Assembly: GCA_023663685.1 (NCBI GenBank)
Contig: JAMPHB010000001.1
Location: 681,469 to 719,967 of the forward strand
Length of the DNA stretch: 38,499 nucleotides
Direction of reading: 5' to 3'
Origin: Blautia sp.
GTDB taxonomy: Bacteria > Bacillota > Clostridia > Lachnospirales > Lachnospiraceae
The notes under the pieces were generated by a model. The model saw nothing but the letters and a program-made list of their open reading frames with translations. It was not told the DNA's origin and made no database searches. Positions within the stretch are counted from its first letter, which is position 1, and each line of letters begins with the position of its first letter. A program made the translations under genes and the position numbers. Shown here piece after piece: positions 17,150-26,455 of this stretch.

Positions 17150-17174
17150 ATATTCACCTGAGCCTCCACAATTT

Positions 17175-18137
17175 TTATGCTTCCCTGTCCGCCACAGCGG
17201 ACGCAATGAGCTCCATATTTCCCGTAAACTCCATATCCCCGTAGCCCGCGGGAACGATGAAGTGATCCCCCTTTTCTATGGGCGTCCCGTCGATGGCTCC
17301 CGCCCCTTCCGTGACGCTCATAATCAAAAACGGCCATTGCTGTGCAGTCTGCGCTTTTCCCTCCACCCGCAGGGAAAACACCTGATAGTACCGGCACGCG
17401 ATCAGCCGCACAAGCTCGTTTGCCCTGTGGGTATCTACCGCAATCAGGCTGTCGGACAAGGGCTTTGCCGGAACTGTGATCACATCGAGGCTCTGCGCAA
17501 TGTGCAGCTCCCTCGGCCTGCCGCCGCTTAATCTGTCATAATCGTAGACCCGGTAGGTGATGTCGCTGTTCTGCTGTGTCTCCAGAATTGTGATGCCTCC
17601 CTTGATGGCGTGCACAGTGCCCGGGTCAATCTGTATAAAATCCCCCTTTTTCACGGGAATCTCGCGGATCAGCGCACTCCAGCGTCCCTTCTCCACCATG
17701 TCGGCAAGCTCCTCCCGCGTCCCGGCGTTGTGGCCGATGACCAGAGAGGCGTCCTTTGGACAGTCCAGAATGTACCAGCACTCCATCTTTCCCAGCGAGC
17801 CGTTCTCGTGCTCCGCCGCGTAGGTATCGTCCGGATGCACCTGAATGCTCAGATCCGCCTTCGCGTCGATAATCTTGACGAGCAGCGGAAACTTGTCTCC
17901 CGGCACATTCCCGAACAGTTCTCTGTGGCTCTCCCACAGCTCCATGAGCGTCCTCCCTGCGAAGGAACCGCTCTTTATTTTACAGTTGCCGTTCTCGTGA
18001 GCCGCCACGCCCCAGCACTCCCCGATATCGTCCCCCCCGACCGGATAGTGAAATACGTCCCTGAGCTTGCTTCCTCCCCATACATTGTGGGTGAATACCG
18101 GCTCTAAAAATAAGATGCTCCCGTTCTCTGTTTTCAT
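17175..18137 (-). CDS. manA: Mannose-6-phosphate isomerase, class I
   Basis: This 320-aa, cupin-type zinc enzyme interconverts mannose-6-P and fructose-6-P. Zinc-site signatures are QVHPDD (about residues 98-103), the Glu in GKMECWY, and PGTVHAI (about 172-178). A conserved Arg-containing YRVYDYDR follows. The length fits the short Firmicutes ManA form. AAAGGAG lies eight bases before the ATG. It lies between the two esterase genes and supplies the last dedicated step that takes mannose from phosphorolysis into glycolysis. Confidence 0.95.
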   Translation of the reverse strand: MKTENGSILFLEPVFTHNVWGGSKLRDVFHYPVGGDDIGECWGVAAHENGNCKIKSGSFAGRTLMELWESHRELFGNVPGDKFPLLVKIIDAKADLSIQVHPDDTYAAEHENGSLGKMECWYILDCPKDASLVIGHNAGTREELADMVEKGRWSALIREIPVKKGDFIQIDPGTVHAIKGGITILETQQNSDITYRVYDYDRLSGGRPRELHIAQSLDVITVPAKPLSDSLIAVDTHRANELVRLIACRYYQVFSLRVEGKAQTAQQWPFLIMSVTEGAGAIDGTPIEKGDHFIVPAGYGDMEFTGNMELIASAVADREA

Positions 18138-18156
18138 GCTCCATGCTCCTTTCTTA

Positions 18157-19290
18157 TCATGCCACCTGTACCGATGCGAGGTAAAAATCCTGCCGGACTT
18201 CCTCCCCGCCCACTATAGTTACAGTGACCGTGTGCTCCGCGGCCTCCCCGGACTCGTACACAGTCTCAAGCTCTAAGCTGTCGCCCCAGCCCCCCGGAAA
18301 GTTTCCGTCCAGCACGCACACGCTGCGGCCGTCCACCTCCACCAGCGCCGCCGGCGCATGGCACGCGGGGCTTTTTCTATACTGGATTGCGATACAGCGC
18401 CCGCTGACCTTAAGGGCAAAGGAGGCTCCCTCCTTTCCCGCCGTCCAGCCGCGCTTAAACACGTCCGTGATTCCGTTTTGTTCCTCCATATCCGCCGCAA
18501 AGCCGAAAAGCTCCGGCGCGGCGTTTATATTCCGGAGGCGCACGGTATTCTGATAGCGGTTTTCTGTGAGCGGTGCGGGCAGCCCCGCAGACTCCAGCTC
18601 CCTTGTGCCCTCCCCCTGCCCCGCCGCATCCGCGCGGATTTTTTCTAAGGCATGGCAGATCACCGAGGCGATCAGCCCATGCCCCCTGTCGTTCGGGTGC
18701 AGATTGTCCTCCGTCAGTTCCCGGGGCAGGATTCTGCCGGAAAGCACTTCGGGATATATACTGTAAGGCATACTCACGCAGGGCACGCCATAGTGCCTGC
18801 CAATCTGCCCGTGCATGAGCTGGGCGGTTTTTCCACTGTCGTAGTACATGTTATGTACAAGGAGCAGCGCGGGCTTATTTTCCGCACCGTAAATCCGCCG
18901 GACTAAACCCTCGTAAGTCTCCCTGAAATGCTCCGTGCTCTCATCATTGACGGAAAATTCCACAATCACAAAATCCGGTCTGTACCTCAAAAGATCCTCC
19001 TGCACCCGCGCCGCGCCAAACTGCGAGGTCGTGCCGCCGATTCCCGCGTTGACACAGGTGAAGGCGCTCTTTGGAAAGGTCTGCTCCCACCACTGAAACA
19101 CTCTCGCCGCATAACAAAGCTGCGGCCTGCTGGCGAGACTGCCCTGCGTGATGGAGCCGCCGATAAAGCCGATGACTAACGCCTCCCCCTCCTTCGCCCT
19201 TCGCATCACAGTCTGTATCCGGCTCCAGTCTCCCCGGTTGCTCATGCCCCTCTCCAGCGCCTCCTGAGGGAGGCTTATATTTTCTTCCAT
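18157..19290 (-). CDS. CE17-like mannan acetyl esterase (SGNH plus C-terminal CBM-like domain)
   Basis: This is a 377-aa cytoplasmic protein. The SGNH domain spans residues about 37-225 with nucleophile Ser46 (GFIGGSITQG), block II Gly in NAGIGGTTS, block III Asn115 (EFSVNDES) and Asp195/His198 in EDNLHP. A C-terminal beta-sandwich (about 240-377) resembles a CBM35-type module. Order and size match the Roseburia CE17 enzyme, which removes 2-O-acetyl groups from mannose residues and works with CE2. Assignment to CE17 rests on architecture and on the neighbouring genes. A 96-base gap with two stem-loops separates it from the GH130_2 gene upstream. Confidence 0.85.
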   Translation of the reverse strand: MEENISLPQEALERGMSNRGDWSRIQTVMRRAKEGEALVIGFIGGSITQGSLASRPQLCYAARVFQWWEQTFPKSAFTCVNAGIGGTTSQFGAARVQEDLLRYRPDFVIVEFSVNDESTEHFRETYEGLVRRIYGAENKPALLLVHNMYYDSGKTAQLMHGQIGRHYGVPCVSMPYSIYPEVLSGRILPRELTEDNLHPNDRGHGLIASVICHALEKIRADAAGQGEGTRELESAGLPAPLTENRYQNTVRLRNINAAPELFGFAADMEEQNGITDVFKRGWTAGKEGASFALKVSGRCIAIQYRKSPACHAPAALVEVDGRSVCVLDGNFPGGWGDSLELETVYESGEAAEHTVTVTIVGGEEVRQDFYLASVQVA

Positions 19291-19320
19291 ACTCTGCTCC
19301 TTTCCCCCATGATAGGGAGG

Positions 19321-19380
19321 AACCCCGGAACTAAGTCCGGGGTTTATGAAAAAGAAACTATTTTGTCTGCCTTTGCAGAC
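19321..19380 (-). other. Two intercistronic stem-loops between GH130_2 and CE17 genes
   Basis: AACCCCGGA/TCCGGGGTT (19321-19344, 6-base loop) and GTCTGC/GCAGAC (19365-19380, 4-base loop) lie in the gap. On the transcript strand the second is followed by AAAATAGTTTCTTTTT, a weak terminator-like tail. They could cause partial termination or protect the upstream mRNA from decay. Confidence 0.65.
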
Positions 19381-19386
19381 CTTCGG

Positions 19387-20409
19387 TCAACGCCTGCCCA
19401 GCTCCGTATCCTGCGGGGTTACAACGCTGCCGGCTTTGATGTAGTCCACGATATCGTCGATCTCGGTGAAGGCCAGCCCCACATAGCTGTCCGCCGCACC
19501 GTAGTAAATTGCGATTTTACCGCTTGCACTGTCGCAGATGGTGGCGCAGGGGAAGCACACATTCGGCACAAAGCCGCGCTCCTCGTACCACTCCTCGGGC
19601 GTGAGCAGGAAATTCTGACAGCGGTACTTTACCTTTGAAGGCTCGTCGATGTCCAGGATTGCGCCCCCGATGGAATATACATAGCCGTTGCAGGTGCCGG
19701 TCACTCCGTGGTAGAACAAAAGCCAGCCCTCGGAAGTCTCGATCGGAGCGGCGCCGCCGCCAATCTTGACCGACTCCCACCACTCGGAGCCCTTGCCCAT
19801 CACATGTCTGTGCCTGCCCCAGAACTCCATGTCCGGGCTCTCGCTGACAAAAATGTCACCGAAGGGCGTATGGCCGCTGTCGGACGGGCGGGAGAGCATC
19901 ATAAAGTTGCCGTGCACCTTGCGCGGGAAAAGCACCGCGTTGCGGTTGAATGGCAAAAAGGGATTCTCAATTCTTGTAAAGGTCTTGAAATCCGTCGTCT
20001 TTGCCATGCCGATGGCCGCGCCGTAGAAATCCTGGCACCAGATGATGTAGTAGGTGTCCTCCACCTTTACCAGCCGGGGATCGTAAGCGTATACCGGCAT
20101 AAAAGGCTCGCCGTTCTCATCGACAAAGGGAATCTTGTTCTCATCAAAATTCCAGTGGACTGCGTCCTCGCTCCTGCCTAAATAGATATAGGGAATGCCG
20201 TTTGTCTGCTCTCCCCGGAATACGCCGATAAAAGCGCCCTCGTAGGGCATGACCGCGCTGTTAAATATGCGGGCGACGCCCTTCACCGGATTGCGGCCGA
20301 TAATGGGATTTTCGCTGTATCTCCAAATGGGCGCATCCGTAAGCCCCTCCGGCCGTTCCTGCCACGGTACATTCGGCACCGGCGGCGTCATAATTTTCAC
20401 CTTGCTCAT
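19387..20409 (-). CDS. GH130 subfamily 2 type beta-1,4-manno-oligosaccharide phosphorylase
   Basis: This is a 340-aa five-bladed beta-propeller enzyme. The catalytic acid Asp110 is in YAYDPRL, and phosphate-binding basic residues are visible (RPSDSGH, the stretch beginning GSEWWESVKIG, and YHGVTG). The N-terminal extension MTPPVPNVPWQERPEG and the missing long N-terminal helix set it apart from the GH130_1 neighbour. The family phosphorolyses beta-1,4-manno-oligosaccharides to alpha-mannose-1-phosphate. AGGAGG-like GGAGGT precedes the ATG. It sits directly after GH130_1 in the operon. Confidence 0.92.
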   Translation of the reverse strand: MSKVKIMTPPVPNVPWQERPEGLTDAPIWRYSENPIIGRNPVKGVARIFNSAVMPYEGAFIGVFRGEQTNGIPYIYLGRSEDAVHWNFDENKIPFVDENGEPFMPVYAYDPRLVKVEDTYYIIWCQDFYGAAIGMAKTTDFKTFTRIENPFLPFNRNAVLFPRKVHGNFMMLSRPSDSGHTPFGDIFVSESPDMEFWGRHRHVMGKGSEWWESVKIGGGAAPIETSEGWLLFYHGVTGTCNGYVYSIGGAILDIDEPSKVKYRCQNFLLTPEEWYEERGFVPNVCFPCATICDSASGKIAIYYGAADSYVGLAFTEIDDIVDYIKAGSVVTPQDTELGRR

Positions 20410-20426
20410 AGCAATACCTCCATGTT

Positions 20427-21599
20427 TTAATTATTTTTCAAAAATTCCAGATTTTTCTGTATGAGCGCACAGCGCTGCGCCACGCACTCCACGCTCCTGC
20501 CCGGATCCTGCGGAGTGTTGAACACAAAATCCGTAAGCCTCTCCAGCGTGGTCGCCGCTACATGCACTCTCGTATCGCTGGAGGCATAGTAGATGTACAC
20601 CTCGTTCTTTTCATTGACAATGGCGCCGTTGGTAAATACCACATTGGAGACGTCCCCGACGCGCTCTGCGCCTCTTGGCCCGATCAAAAGCCCCGAGGGC
20701 TCCGCGATCACCCGGGAAGGATCGTCCAAAGCTGTCGCAAAGGCGTAGATGACATAGCGGAGCCCGGCCGCCGTATTGCGCACGCCGTGGGCGATATGGA
20801 TCCAGCCCTTGTCCGTCTTAATCGGAGGCGCTCCCGCGCCGTTTTTCGCCTCGGTGATGGTATGGTATTTGCGCAGGCTCGTCATCTTCTCCTCGTCGAT
20901 CACCGCGCGGGTGATATCCTCACAGAGGCCGAAGCCCACGCCGCCGCCGCTGCCCGTCTCAATAAAGTCGTCCATGGGTCTTGTGTAAAAGGCATACTTC
21001 CCGTCCACGAACTCCGGGTGCAGCACCACGTTGCGCTGCTGGGGGGAGCGGAGAGTTTTCAGGTTCTCCAGCCTCTCCCAGTTTTTCAGATCCTTTGTGC
21101 GGACGATTCCGGCCGCCGCCACCGCCGCCGACAAGTCGTTTACGGTGGTATCCTTGCTCTCGGAGCAGAACACGCCGTAGATCCAGCCGTCCTCATGCTG
21201 CGTCAGGCGCATGTCGTACACATTCGTCTCCTCCGGGCACACGTCCTCAAGAAGAATCGGGTAATCCCAGAAGCGGAAGCCGTCAATCCCGTTTTCGCTC
21301 TCCGCCACGCCGAAGAAGGACTTGCGGTCATTGCCCTCGATGCGGGCAATGAGATAATATTTTCCGTTCAGATAGATGGCTCCGGCATTCATCACCGCGT
21401 TGATGCCCAGACGCTCCATAAAGAAGGGGTTCGTCTCCGGGTTTAAGTCGTAGCGCCATGTGAGCGGAATCATCTCCCGCGTGAGCACCGGATACTCGTA
21501 GCGGTCGTAGACGCCGTTGTAAAAGTCCGTCTTTACATTTTTCCGGGAGAGCAGCTTTTCCTGCCGTGCCCTCTCGACACCATACATTTCATGCATCAT
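20427..21599 (-). CDS. GH130 subfamily 1 type 4-O-beta-mannosyl-glucose phosphorylase
   Basis: This 390-aa enzyme has the longer N-terminal helix region ([16 protein letters not shown]) typical of mannosylglucose phosphorylases. The catalytic Asp129 lies in VYDMRLT and the phosphate site in [14 protein letters not shown] and HGVRNT. It converts Man-beta-1,4-Glc plus phosphate to mannose-1-P and glucose. The start at 21599 is chosen over an in-frame one at 21656 because GAGGAG lies six bases before it. Its ATG overlaps the epimerase stop as ATGA, so translation is coupled to the enzyme that makes its substrate. Confidence 0.94.
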   Translation of the reverse strand: MMHEMYGVERARQEKLLSRKNVKTDFYNGVYDRYEYPVLTREMIPLTWRYDLNPETNPFFMERLGINAVMNAGAIYLNGKYYLIARIEGNDRKSFFGVAESENGIDGFRFWDYPILLEDVCPEETNVYDMRLTQHEDGWIYGVFCSESKDTTVNDLSAAVAAAGIVRTKDLKNWERLENLKTLRSPQQRNVVLHPEFVDGKYAFYTRPMDDFIETGSGGGVGFGLCEDITRAVIDEEKMTSLRKYHTITEAKNGAGAPPIKTDKGWIHIAHGVRNTAAGLRYVIYAFATALDDPSRVIAEPSGLLIGPRGAERVGDVSNVVFTNGAIVNEKNEVYIYYASSDTRVHVAATTLERLTDFVFNTPQDPGRSVECVAQRCALIQKNLEFLKNN

Positions 21600-22762
21600 C
21601 GTAATCTCCTCAATACCTCTAAACACATCCGCCCATTGTGGTACGGACATTTCCACGGCTCCACGATCGGCTCAGCCGCCGGAGCGCCCTCTTTATCCAC
21701 ATACCAGAACCACTCGCCCCCGGGGCGCTTGTCGATGACGTAATCCCTCGTAAACTGCCAGATGGACTCAGCCGCCTGCAGATACTCCCTGTGCTCCGGC
21801 GAGTGCTCATAAGCGTTCAAAAATCCGACGATGGCCTCCGCCTGCACCCACCAGATCCTGCGCTCGCTGACCACGCCCTGCTCGCACTCGTTGGCGAGGG
21901 AACGCCCGTCGAAGGCTGTCTCGTAGATTCTCTTTGTAAGCGCAGCTGTCACAGGAGAGAGCTTTTTCGTACAGTCCTCATCTTCCAGCACTGAGAGTCC
22001 CCTGTCGATCAGCCACGCCGTCTCGATATCGTGGCCGTAGGAGTGAAGGTCGATCAGGCTGTGATAGTCCCTGTCGAAAAACACCTCCAGCCGCTCAAGC
22101 TTCGGGTTATATACCTTCTTTGCAAACACGTCCAGCATCCAGACGAGGCGCGCCCGCACCGCCTCCTCACGGCTTACCCGGTAGAGCTCGGTGTACGCCT
22201 CGAACACATGCAGAAGCGTGTTCATCGTCTTTTCCGCCATCACGCCGTTCTCCGAGAGCTTCTCGTTGGACTCCAGCGCAAATTCCCGCGTAAACGCCTC
22301 CAGATAGCCCTGCCTGTCGGTGCACTTTTCTTCAATCAGCGAGAAGAGCTCCATCGCCAGCGCAAGCGCCTCACCGTCCTTCGAAGCATCGTAGTATGAG
22401 GAGAGGGCATAGATGGAAAATGCCTGATTGTAAGTGTGCTTCGTCGTATCCTCCGGCCTGCCGTCAAAGGTCATCGACCAGTAGACGCCGCCATTTTCCT
22501 TATCCACGCAGAAATCTTTTAAGAAAGCGTAAGCGTGCCCTGCCTCCTCAAGCAGGGCAGGCTCCTTAAGCTCCCTGTAGGCGTTGGAGAAAAACCAGAG
22601 GATGCGGCTGTTTAAGATACAGCCCTTGACTGCCCGTTTATCCACGGCAAGGTCATAGCCCACATAGCCGTAATAGCCGCCGTTCTCCTTATCCTTTAAG
22701 CCCCTCCAGAAGGGGATCAGCGTATCTGTCAGATGCGCTCTAATCTCGTCTTTCATCATCAT
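21596..22762 (-). CDS. Mannobiose/cellobiose 2-epimerase (AGE family)
   Basis: This is a 388-aa (alpha/alpha)6-barrel enzyme of the N-acylglucosamine/cellobiose 2-epimerase family. The two expected catalytic His are His244 ([11 protein letters not shown]) and His375 ([10 protein letters not shown]), close to the positions in Ruminococcus albus cellobiose epimerase. Trp-rich substrate walls ([21 protein letters not shown]) are present. In this pathway it turns the reducing-end mannose of mannobiose into glucose, which makes mannosylglucose for GH130_1. AAAGGG precedes the MMM start. It lies two bases from the permease stop upstream. Confidence 0.94.
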   Translation of the reverse strand: MMMKDEIRAHLTDTLIPFWRGLKDKENGGYYGYVGYDLAVDKRAVKGCILNSRILWFFSNAYRELKEPALLEEAGHAYAFLKDFCVDKENGGVYWSMTFDGRPEDTTKHTYNQAFSIYALSSYYDASKDGEALALAMELFSLIEEKCTDRQGYLEAFTREFALESNEKLSENGVMAEKTMNTLLHVFEAYTELYRVSREEAVRARLVWMLDVFAKKVYNPKLERLEVFFDRDYHSLIDLHSYGHDIETAWLIDRGLSVLEDEDCTKKLSPVTAALTKRIYETAFDGRSLANECEQGVVSERRIWWVQAEAIVGFLNAYEHSPEHREYLQAAESIWQFTRDYVIDKRPGGEWFWYVDKEGAPAAEPIVEPWKCPYHNGRMCLEVLRRLR

Positions 22763-22763
22763 G

Positions 22764-23627
22764 CTACCCTTTCACCGCACCTGCGGTAATTCCGCTGTAG
22801 ATCTGTTTCTGGCACGAAATAAATACAATCAGCGCCGGAAGCAGGGAGATGATCACTCCCGCACAGATCAGGTTGTACTTGCTTCCCATCGGCCCCACAA
22901 AGGTGTACAGAGAAACGGCCACCGTGCGCAGATCCTTCGTCTGCAGATACAGGCGTGCAGCGTAGTACTCGTTGTAGATTCCCACGCCCTTTAGGATGCA
23001 GGCGGTAACGATCGCCGGTTTCAGCAGCGGGAGAATAATCTTCCAGTAGATTGTCCAGTAGCTTGCGCCGTCCACGATCGCCGACTCGTCAAGGGACGGG
23101 GAGATGTTCTCCATAAACTGGATAAAGATGTAAATCGAAATTACGTCCGTTCCACAGCTCATAATGATGTAGCCGTAGAGATGGTTGACAAAGCCCAGCG
23201 CGCTCATAATGTTGTACACTGTCACCTGCATGGCAACCGCCGGAAGCAGGGAGGCCACAAGGAAGAGGCTCCGGATAAATCCGTTGCCCGGGAACTTGAA
23301 GCGGTCGAGCACATAGGCGAGCTGTGTTCCCACAATGACCGACACCAGCAGCACGCAGATCATTACAATGAAGGAATTGATAAACGCCCTGCCCATGCCC
23401 GCCGTGGTGAAGGCCTTGACAAAGTTGTCAAAATTCAGCCAACTCTCAGGCAGCGTCATTACATTCATGCTCTGGTACTCCGCCTCGGTCTTAAAGGCGG
23501 TGATCATGCAGGACACGATCGGTACGACCGCGACCAGAGAAAAGAAAATCAAAATGATATATTTTACAACCGTCAGCACTACCGAGCCCACTTTTTTTCT
23601 GGAGCCGTAGGTTATTGTTCCTGCCAT
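22764..23627 (-). CDS. Sugar ABC transporter permease, MalG-like
   Basis: This 287-aa inner-membrane protein has six hydrophobic segments. The first is at about 18-40, and the ATPase-docking EAA loop (ESAIVDGASYWTIYWKIILP) lies about 85 residues before the C-terminus. The end GITAGAVKG is typical of MalG-like permeases. It pairs with the MalF-like permease whose stop abuts this start. The ATPase is missing from the window, so a shared MsmK-type ATPase encoded elsewhere is expected. Confidence 0.95.
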   Translation of the reverse strand: MAGTITYGSRKKVGSVVLTVVKYIILIFFSLVAVVPIVSCMITAFKTEAEYQSMNVMTLPESWLNFDNFVKAFTTAGMGRAFINSFIVMICVLLVSVIVGTQLAYVLDRFKFPGNGFIRSLFLVASLLPAVAMQVTVYNIMSALGFVNHLYGYIIMSCGTDVISIYIFIQFMENISPSLDESAIVDGASYWTIYWKIILPLLKPAIVTACILKGVGIYNEYYAARLYLQTKDLRTVAVSLYTFVGPMGSKYNLICAGVIISLLPALIVFISCQKQIYSGITAGAVKG

Positions 23628-23628
23628 A

Positions 23629-24657
23629 TCAGCGTCCCCCCTTCATCGCTTTCGCCTGTGCTTTTTCCATCTTAAGACGCGCCCGCTTTGCCTTGTAGGA
23701 CTCGTCGTCGGAATCCGCATCCCTGAACACATACTTAAAGAACAGCTGCTGCAGACCGGCACAGGCGAGAATAATCACAAGAAGCACGACTGCCATCGCG
23801 CAGGCCAGACCAATTTTCTGGGAGGTGTGCGCCAGACGATCCATGATCACGAAGTAAGTTCCGGTTCCGTTTGCGCCGCTGGTGATTACATAGGGCTGCT
23901 CGAATGCACTTAAGGAGCCCGTGATCGCCAGAATAATATTCAACGTAACGATGGTCTTGATGCTCGGCAGGATGATGTGCCGGAACTGCTGGAATTTGTT
24001 TGCGCCGTCCAGATCCGCCGCCTCGTAAAGCTCCGCATCCACAGACATGATCGCTCCGATAAAGAGCACCATCATCTGTCCCATGTACCGCCAGATGGAG
24101 GTAAATACCAGAGACCAGTTGTTTATGCTCTGATCCTTCAGCCAGTACGGGAGGCTGTCTGCGCTAAAGCCGCACCACTGCAGAATCGTATCCAGCACGA
24201 AGCCTCTGGTGTAGAAGAACTTGAAGATAAAGCCGATGGCAATACCACTGATCAGATACGGGAAAAACATAAAGCCCTTGAAGAGGTTGCCGCCCTTTAC
24301 CTTAAAGCTTAGGATTGTCGCAAGAAACAGCGCGAACACGAGCTGGATCAGCGCTCCCACGATGTAGTAGAGACTGAGCTTTAACGCCCCGAAACAGTCG
24401 TCGCGCCGGAACACATCCAGATAATTCTGCCAGCCGACAAACTGTCTCTTCTCCACCGGCGTCGTGTATTTCATTTTCAAAAAGCTGAACTGTATCATCT
24501 TGCCAAACGGCAGATATGTAAATACAAAGAGCAGCAATAAGGGAATGACCGCAAAGGCGATGCAGATTAAGGCCTGCTGTCCCTTCCTGCTCTTAATCCA
24601 TTTGCCCAGATGAAACGGTTTCTTTTTCCCCGCTGTGGTAAGCGTTGTAGCTGCCAT
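23629..24657 (-). CDS. Sugar ABC transporter permease, MalF-like
   Basis: This roughly 342-aa membrane protein has six transmembrane helices. The first begins near residue 25 (after the basic LGKWIKSRKGQQ) and the EAA loop reads EAADLDGANKFQQFRHIILP. A basic Lys/Arg-rich C-terminal tail (KAKRARLKMEKAQAKAMKGGR) is unusual in length. The start at 24657 has GGGAGG seven bases upstream, whereas an in-frame start at 24705 falls inside the intercistronic hairpin. It forms the channel with the MalG-like partner for manno-oligosaccharides. Confidence 0.94.
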   Translation of the reverse strand: MAATTLTTAGKKKPFHLGKWIKSRKGQQALICIAFAVIPLLLLFVFTYLPFGKMIQFSFLKMKYTTPVEKRQFVGWQNYLDVFRRDDCFGALKLSLYYIVGALIQLVFALFLATILSFKVKGGNLFKGFMFFPYLISGIAIGFIFKFFYTRGFVLDTILQWCGFSADSLPYWLKDQSINNWSLVFTSIWRYMGQMMVLFIGAIMSVDAELYEAADLDGANKFQQFRHIILPSIKTIVTLNIILAITGSLSAFEQPYVITSGANGTGTYFVIMDRLAHTSQKIGLACAMAVVLLVIILACAGLQQLFFKYVFRDADSDDESYKAKRARLKMEKAQAKAMKGGR

Positions 24658-24679
24658 AAACCATCCTCCCTTCGATGGA

Positions 24680-24705
24680 TTGAACCGGGGCATTGCCCGG
24701 TTCAA
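24680..24705 (-). other. Intercistronic stem-loop after the binding-protein gene
   Basis: A perfect 10-bp stem (TTGAACCGGG/CCCGGTTCAA) with a 6-base loop lies in the 76-base gap. No U-tract follows on the transcript strand. Such hairpins often stabilise binding-protein mRNA so that it is made in excess over the permeases. Confidence 0.75.
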
Positions 24706-24733
24706 CCAAAATACAATTGTCTAAGGTACTGTC

Positions 24734-26170
24734 TTATTCGTAGCTTACCTCTACGCCGTTGGCCTCCTGCGCAGATGTCCACGCCTCATTCCACTCCGCC
24801 ACGATCTCATCGTAGGTCATGTCGCCGTTGGCTGCGTGCTCGATGACTCTCTGAAGTCTGGAGCCGTCGTCCTGATCAATGTTCACCTCGGAATCTGCAT
24901 TCAGAAGGTTCATAAGATCCTCCTCGCCCGCAATCACCGGCTCGTCAACCAGCATCTCCATATTGTCGAAGGAGAGCTGTGTATCCGCGCCCTTTACCAC
25001 CGGAAGGGAGTACTCATTGTACGCATAACCTGAGCACTCTACCAGCCACTTCACGAAGATGATTGCCGCCTGAAGGTCATCTCCCTCAAGGTTTGCGTTG
25101 ATGCCGTAGCCTCTGTCCGCCGATGCGCCTGCATACTGCTTTCCGTCTATCGTGATCGGGAAGGGCATATAGCCTACATCGTCCGGATTGTCACCGGCCG
25201 CCTTCATCTGCGGAAGCGCCCATGAGCCAAGCACCATCGCGCCAATCTCGCCGTTGTTCATTCTCGGCTTGCAGCCCTCCCAGTCAGTCGTGGTGTAGTC
25301 GTCCTCGGTCACACCCTCTGCAACCATGTCATAGAGCAGCTTGTATAATGCATAGGCGTGGGTGTCGTCGCCGTAATCCTTGAAGGGATCCTGCGTGTGC
25401 GCCAGCTTCTGGTTCTTGTAGGTGTTGTCTCCGGTGGCCGGAATGCCGATGAAGCCGTCCCACTGCCCGGAGAGCGCCCAGCCTGCCGCGTAATTGGTGT
25501 AGTAGGGATCCACGCTGTCGCCGTAAGTCTCTTTGATCTTCTTCATCGCGTCGATGAACTCATCCGGGGTCTTCGGAAGCTCGGTGATGCCTGCGCCCTC
25601 AAATACCTTCTTGTTGTAGACGATTCCGCTGGCATTTACCGTAGAAGGAATGCCGTACACGATGTTGTTGTACATGGAATTGTCCGCGTAATTGATGGTC
25701 TGTGAAATCGTATCGTAGTCGCCGTATGCATAGAAGTATGCCTCCATATCCGCCTTATCCATGGTCGGAATGCACATCACAGACTCATACTCGCCGGACT
25801 GCAAATGCGTCTGTGCGTCGCCGTCGTAGTCGGTGCTGGTCAGAATATCCACGGTGATATTCGGATACAGCTCGTTGAACGCCTCCACATACTGTTTCCA
25901 GTTGGTTCCCGCATAATCATCTGCGTCCAGGTCGGTACGGTTATTGAAGAAGCTCACCGTCGCTGTGATGTCCTTACAGTCACTGTCGAGGTCTAAATCC
26001 GTGTAGCTGATGATTCCCTCGGGCTGCTCTACATCTGCCCCCCCGTCATCTGATACCGGACTCTGTGAATCCCCGCCGCCTGTCGTGCTGTCATCGCCGC
26101 CGCCGCAGGCTGCGAGCGATACGGTCATAACCGCTGCCATCGTCATTGCCAGTACTCTTTTCAGTTTCAT
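24734..26170 (-). CDS. Extracellular sugar-binding lipoprotein of ABC transporter
   Basis: This is a 478-aa protein. A lipoprotein signal peptide with lipobox SLAAC (Cys22) is followed by a Gly/Ser/Asp-rich linker (23-50) and a family-1 solute-binding fold. Residues such as YPNITVDILTS, NKKVFEGAGITELPKTPDE and MNNGEIGAMVLGSWALPQM are classic for oligosaccharide binders. It would be anchored outside the membrane and feed the two permeases. By context it is the manno-oligosaccharide binding protein of the locus. GGAGGG precedes ATG at 26170. It is first in the operon. Confidence 0.95.
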   Translation of the reverse strand: MKLKRVLAMTMAAVMTVSLAACGGGDDSTTGGGDSQSPVSDDGGADVEQPEGIISYTDLDLDSDCKDITATVSFFNNRTDLDADDYAGTNWKQYVEAFNELYPNITVDILTSTDYDGDAQTHLQSGEYESVMCIPTMDKADMEAYFYAYGDYDTISQTINYADNSMYNNIVYGIPSTVNASGIVYNKKVFEGAGITELPKTPDEFIDAMKKIKETYGDSVDPYYTNYAAGWALSGQWDGFIGIPATGDNTYKNQKLAHTQDPFKDYGDDTHAYALYKLLYDMVAEGVTEDDYTTTDWEGCKPRMNNGEIGAMVLGSWALPQMKAAGDNPDDVGYMPFPITIDGKQYAGASADRGYGINANLEGDDLQAAIIFVKWLVECSGYAYNEYSLPVVKGADTQLSFDNMEMLVDEPVIAGEEDLMNLLNADSEVNIDQDDGSRLQRVIEHAANGDMTYDEIVAEWNEAWTSAQEANGVEVSYE

Positions 26171-26455
26171 GTTTTTTCCCTCCTATGAAATTATGTAGCT
26201 TTGTTTTTAAGCTAATTTAAGTATACATGAATTGTTTATTTAATCATCACTTATTATTGTTTTTAATCACACAATCTTGCTATAACCATCACTTTCCACA
26301 TTCTGCACATTTTTAACCCCCGATTTATGTGCAAAATGTATATATTAGTTTTGTCAAATACTTTATTTATTCTAATGATTAGGCTCAATTTAAGTAATTT
26401 TTCTCTTGTCATATGGATAAAGCTCCGTTATAGTATAAGTAAGGGGGGATTCGCT
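26171..26455. promoter_or_regulatory. Divergent control region between binding-protein and AraC genes
   Basis: This 285-base AT-rich region carries a good promoter toward AraC (26406-26434). Toward the binding protein it has a -10-like TATACT (minus strand, 26220-26225) with no recognisable -35 at 17 bases, which fits an activator-dependent promoter. Downstream of that -10 lies TTAAATTAGCTTAAAA (minus strand). It shares AAATTAGCTTA with the chemoreceptor promoter region and could be a regulator site. Confidence 0.5.
26406..26434 (+). promoter_or_regulatory. Promoter of the AraC-family gene
   Basis: TTGTCA (26406-26411), a 17-base spacer and TATAGT (26429-26434) lie 22 bases upstream of the start at 26456. 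Confidence 0.7.

Noticed and set aside
24680-24705. Terminator after the binding-protein gene
   Set aside because: The stem is strong but no T-tract follows on the transcript strand, so I describe it as an mRNA stem-loop.
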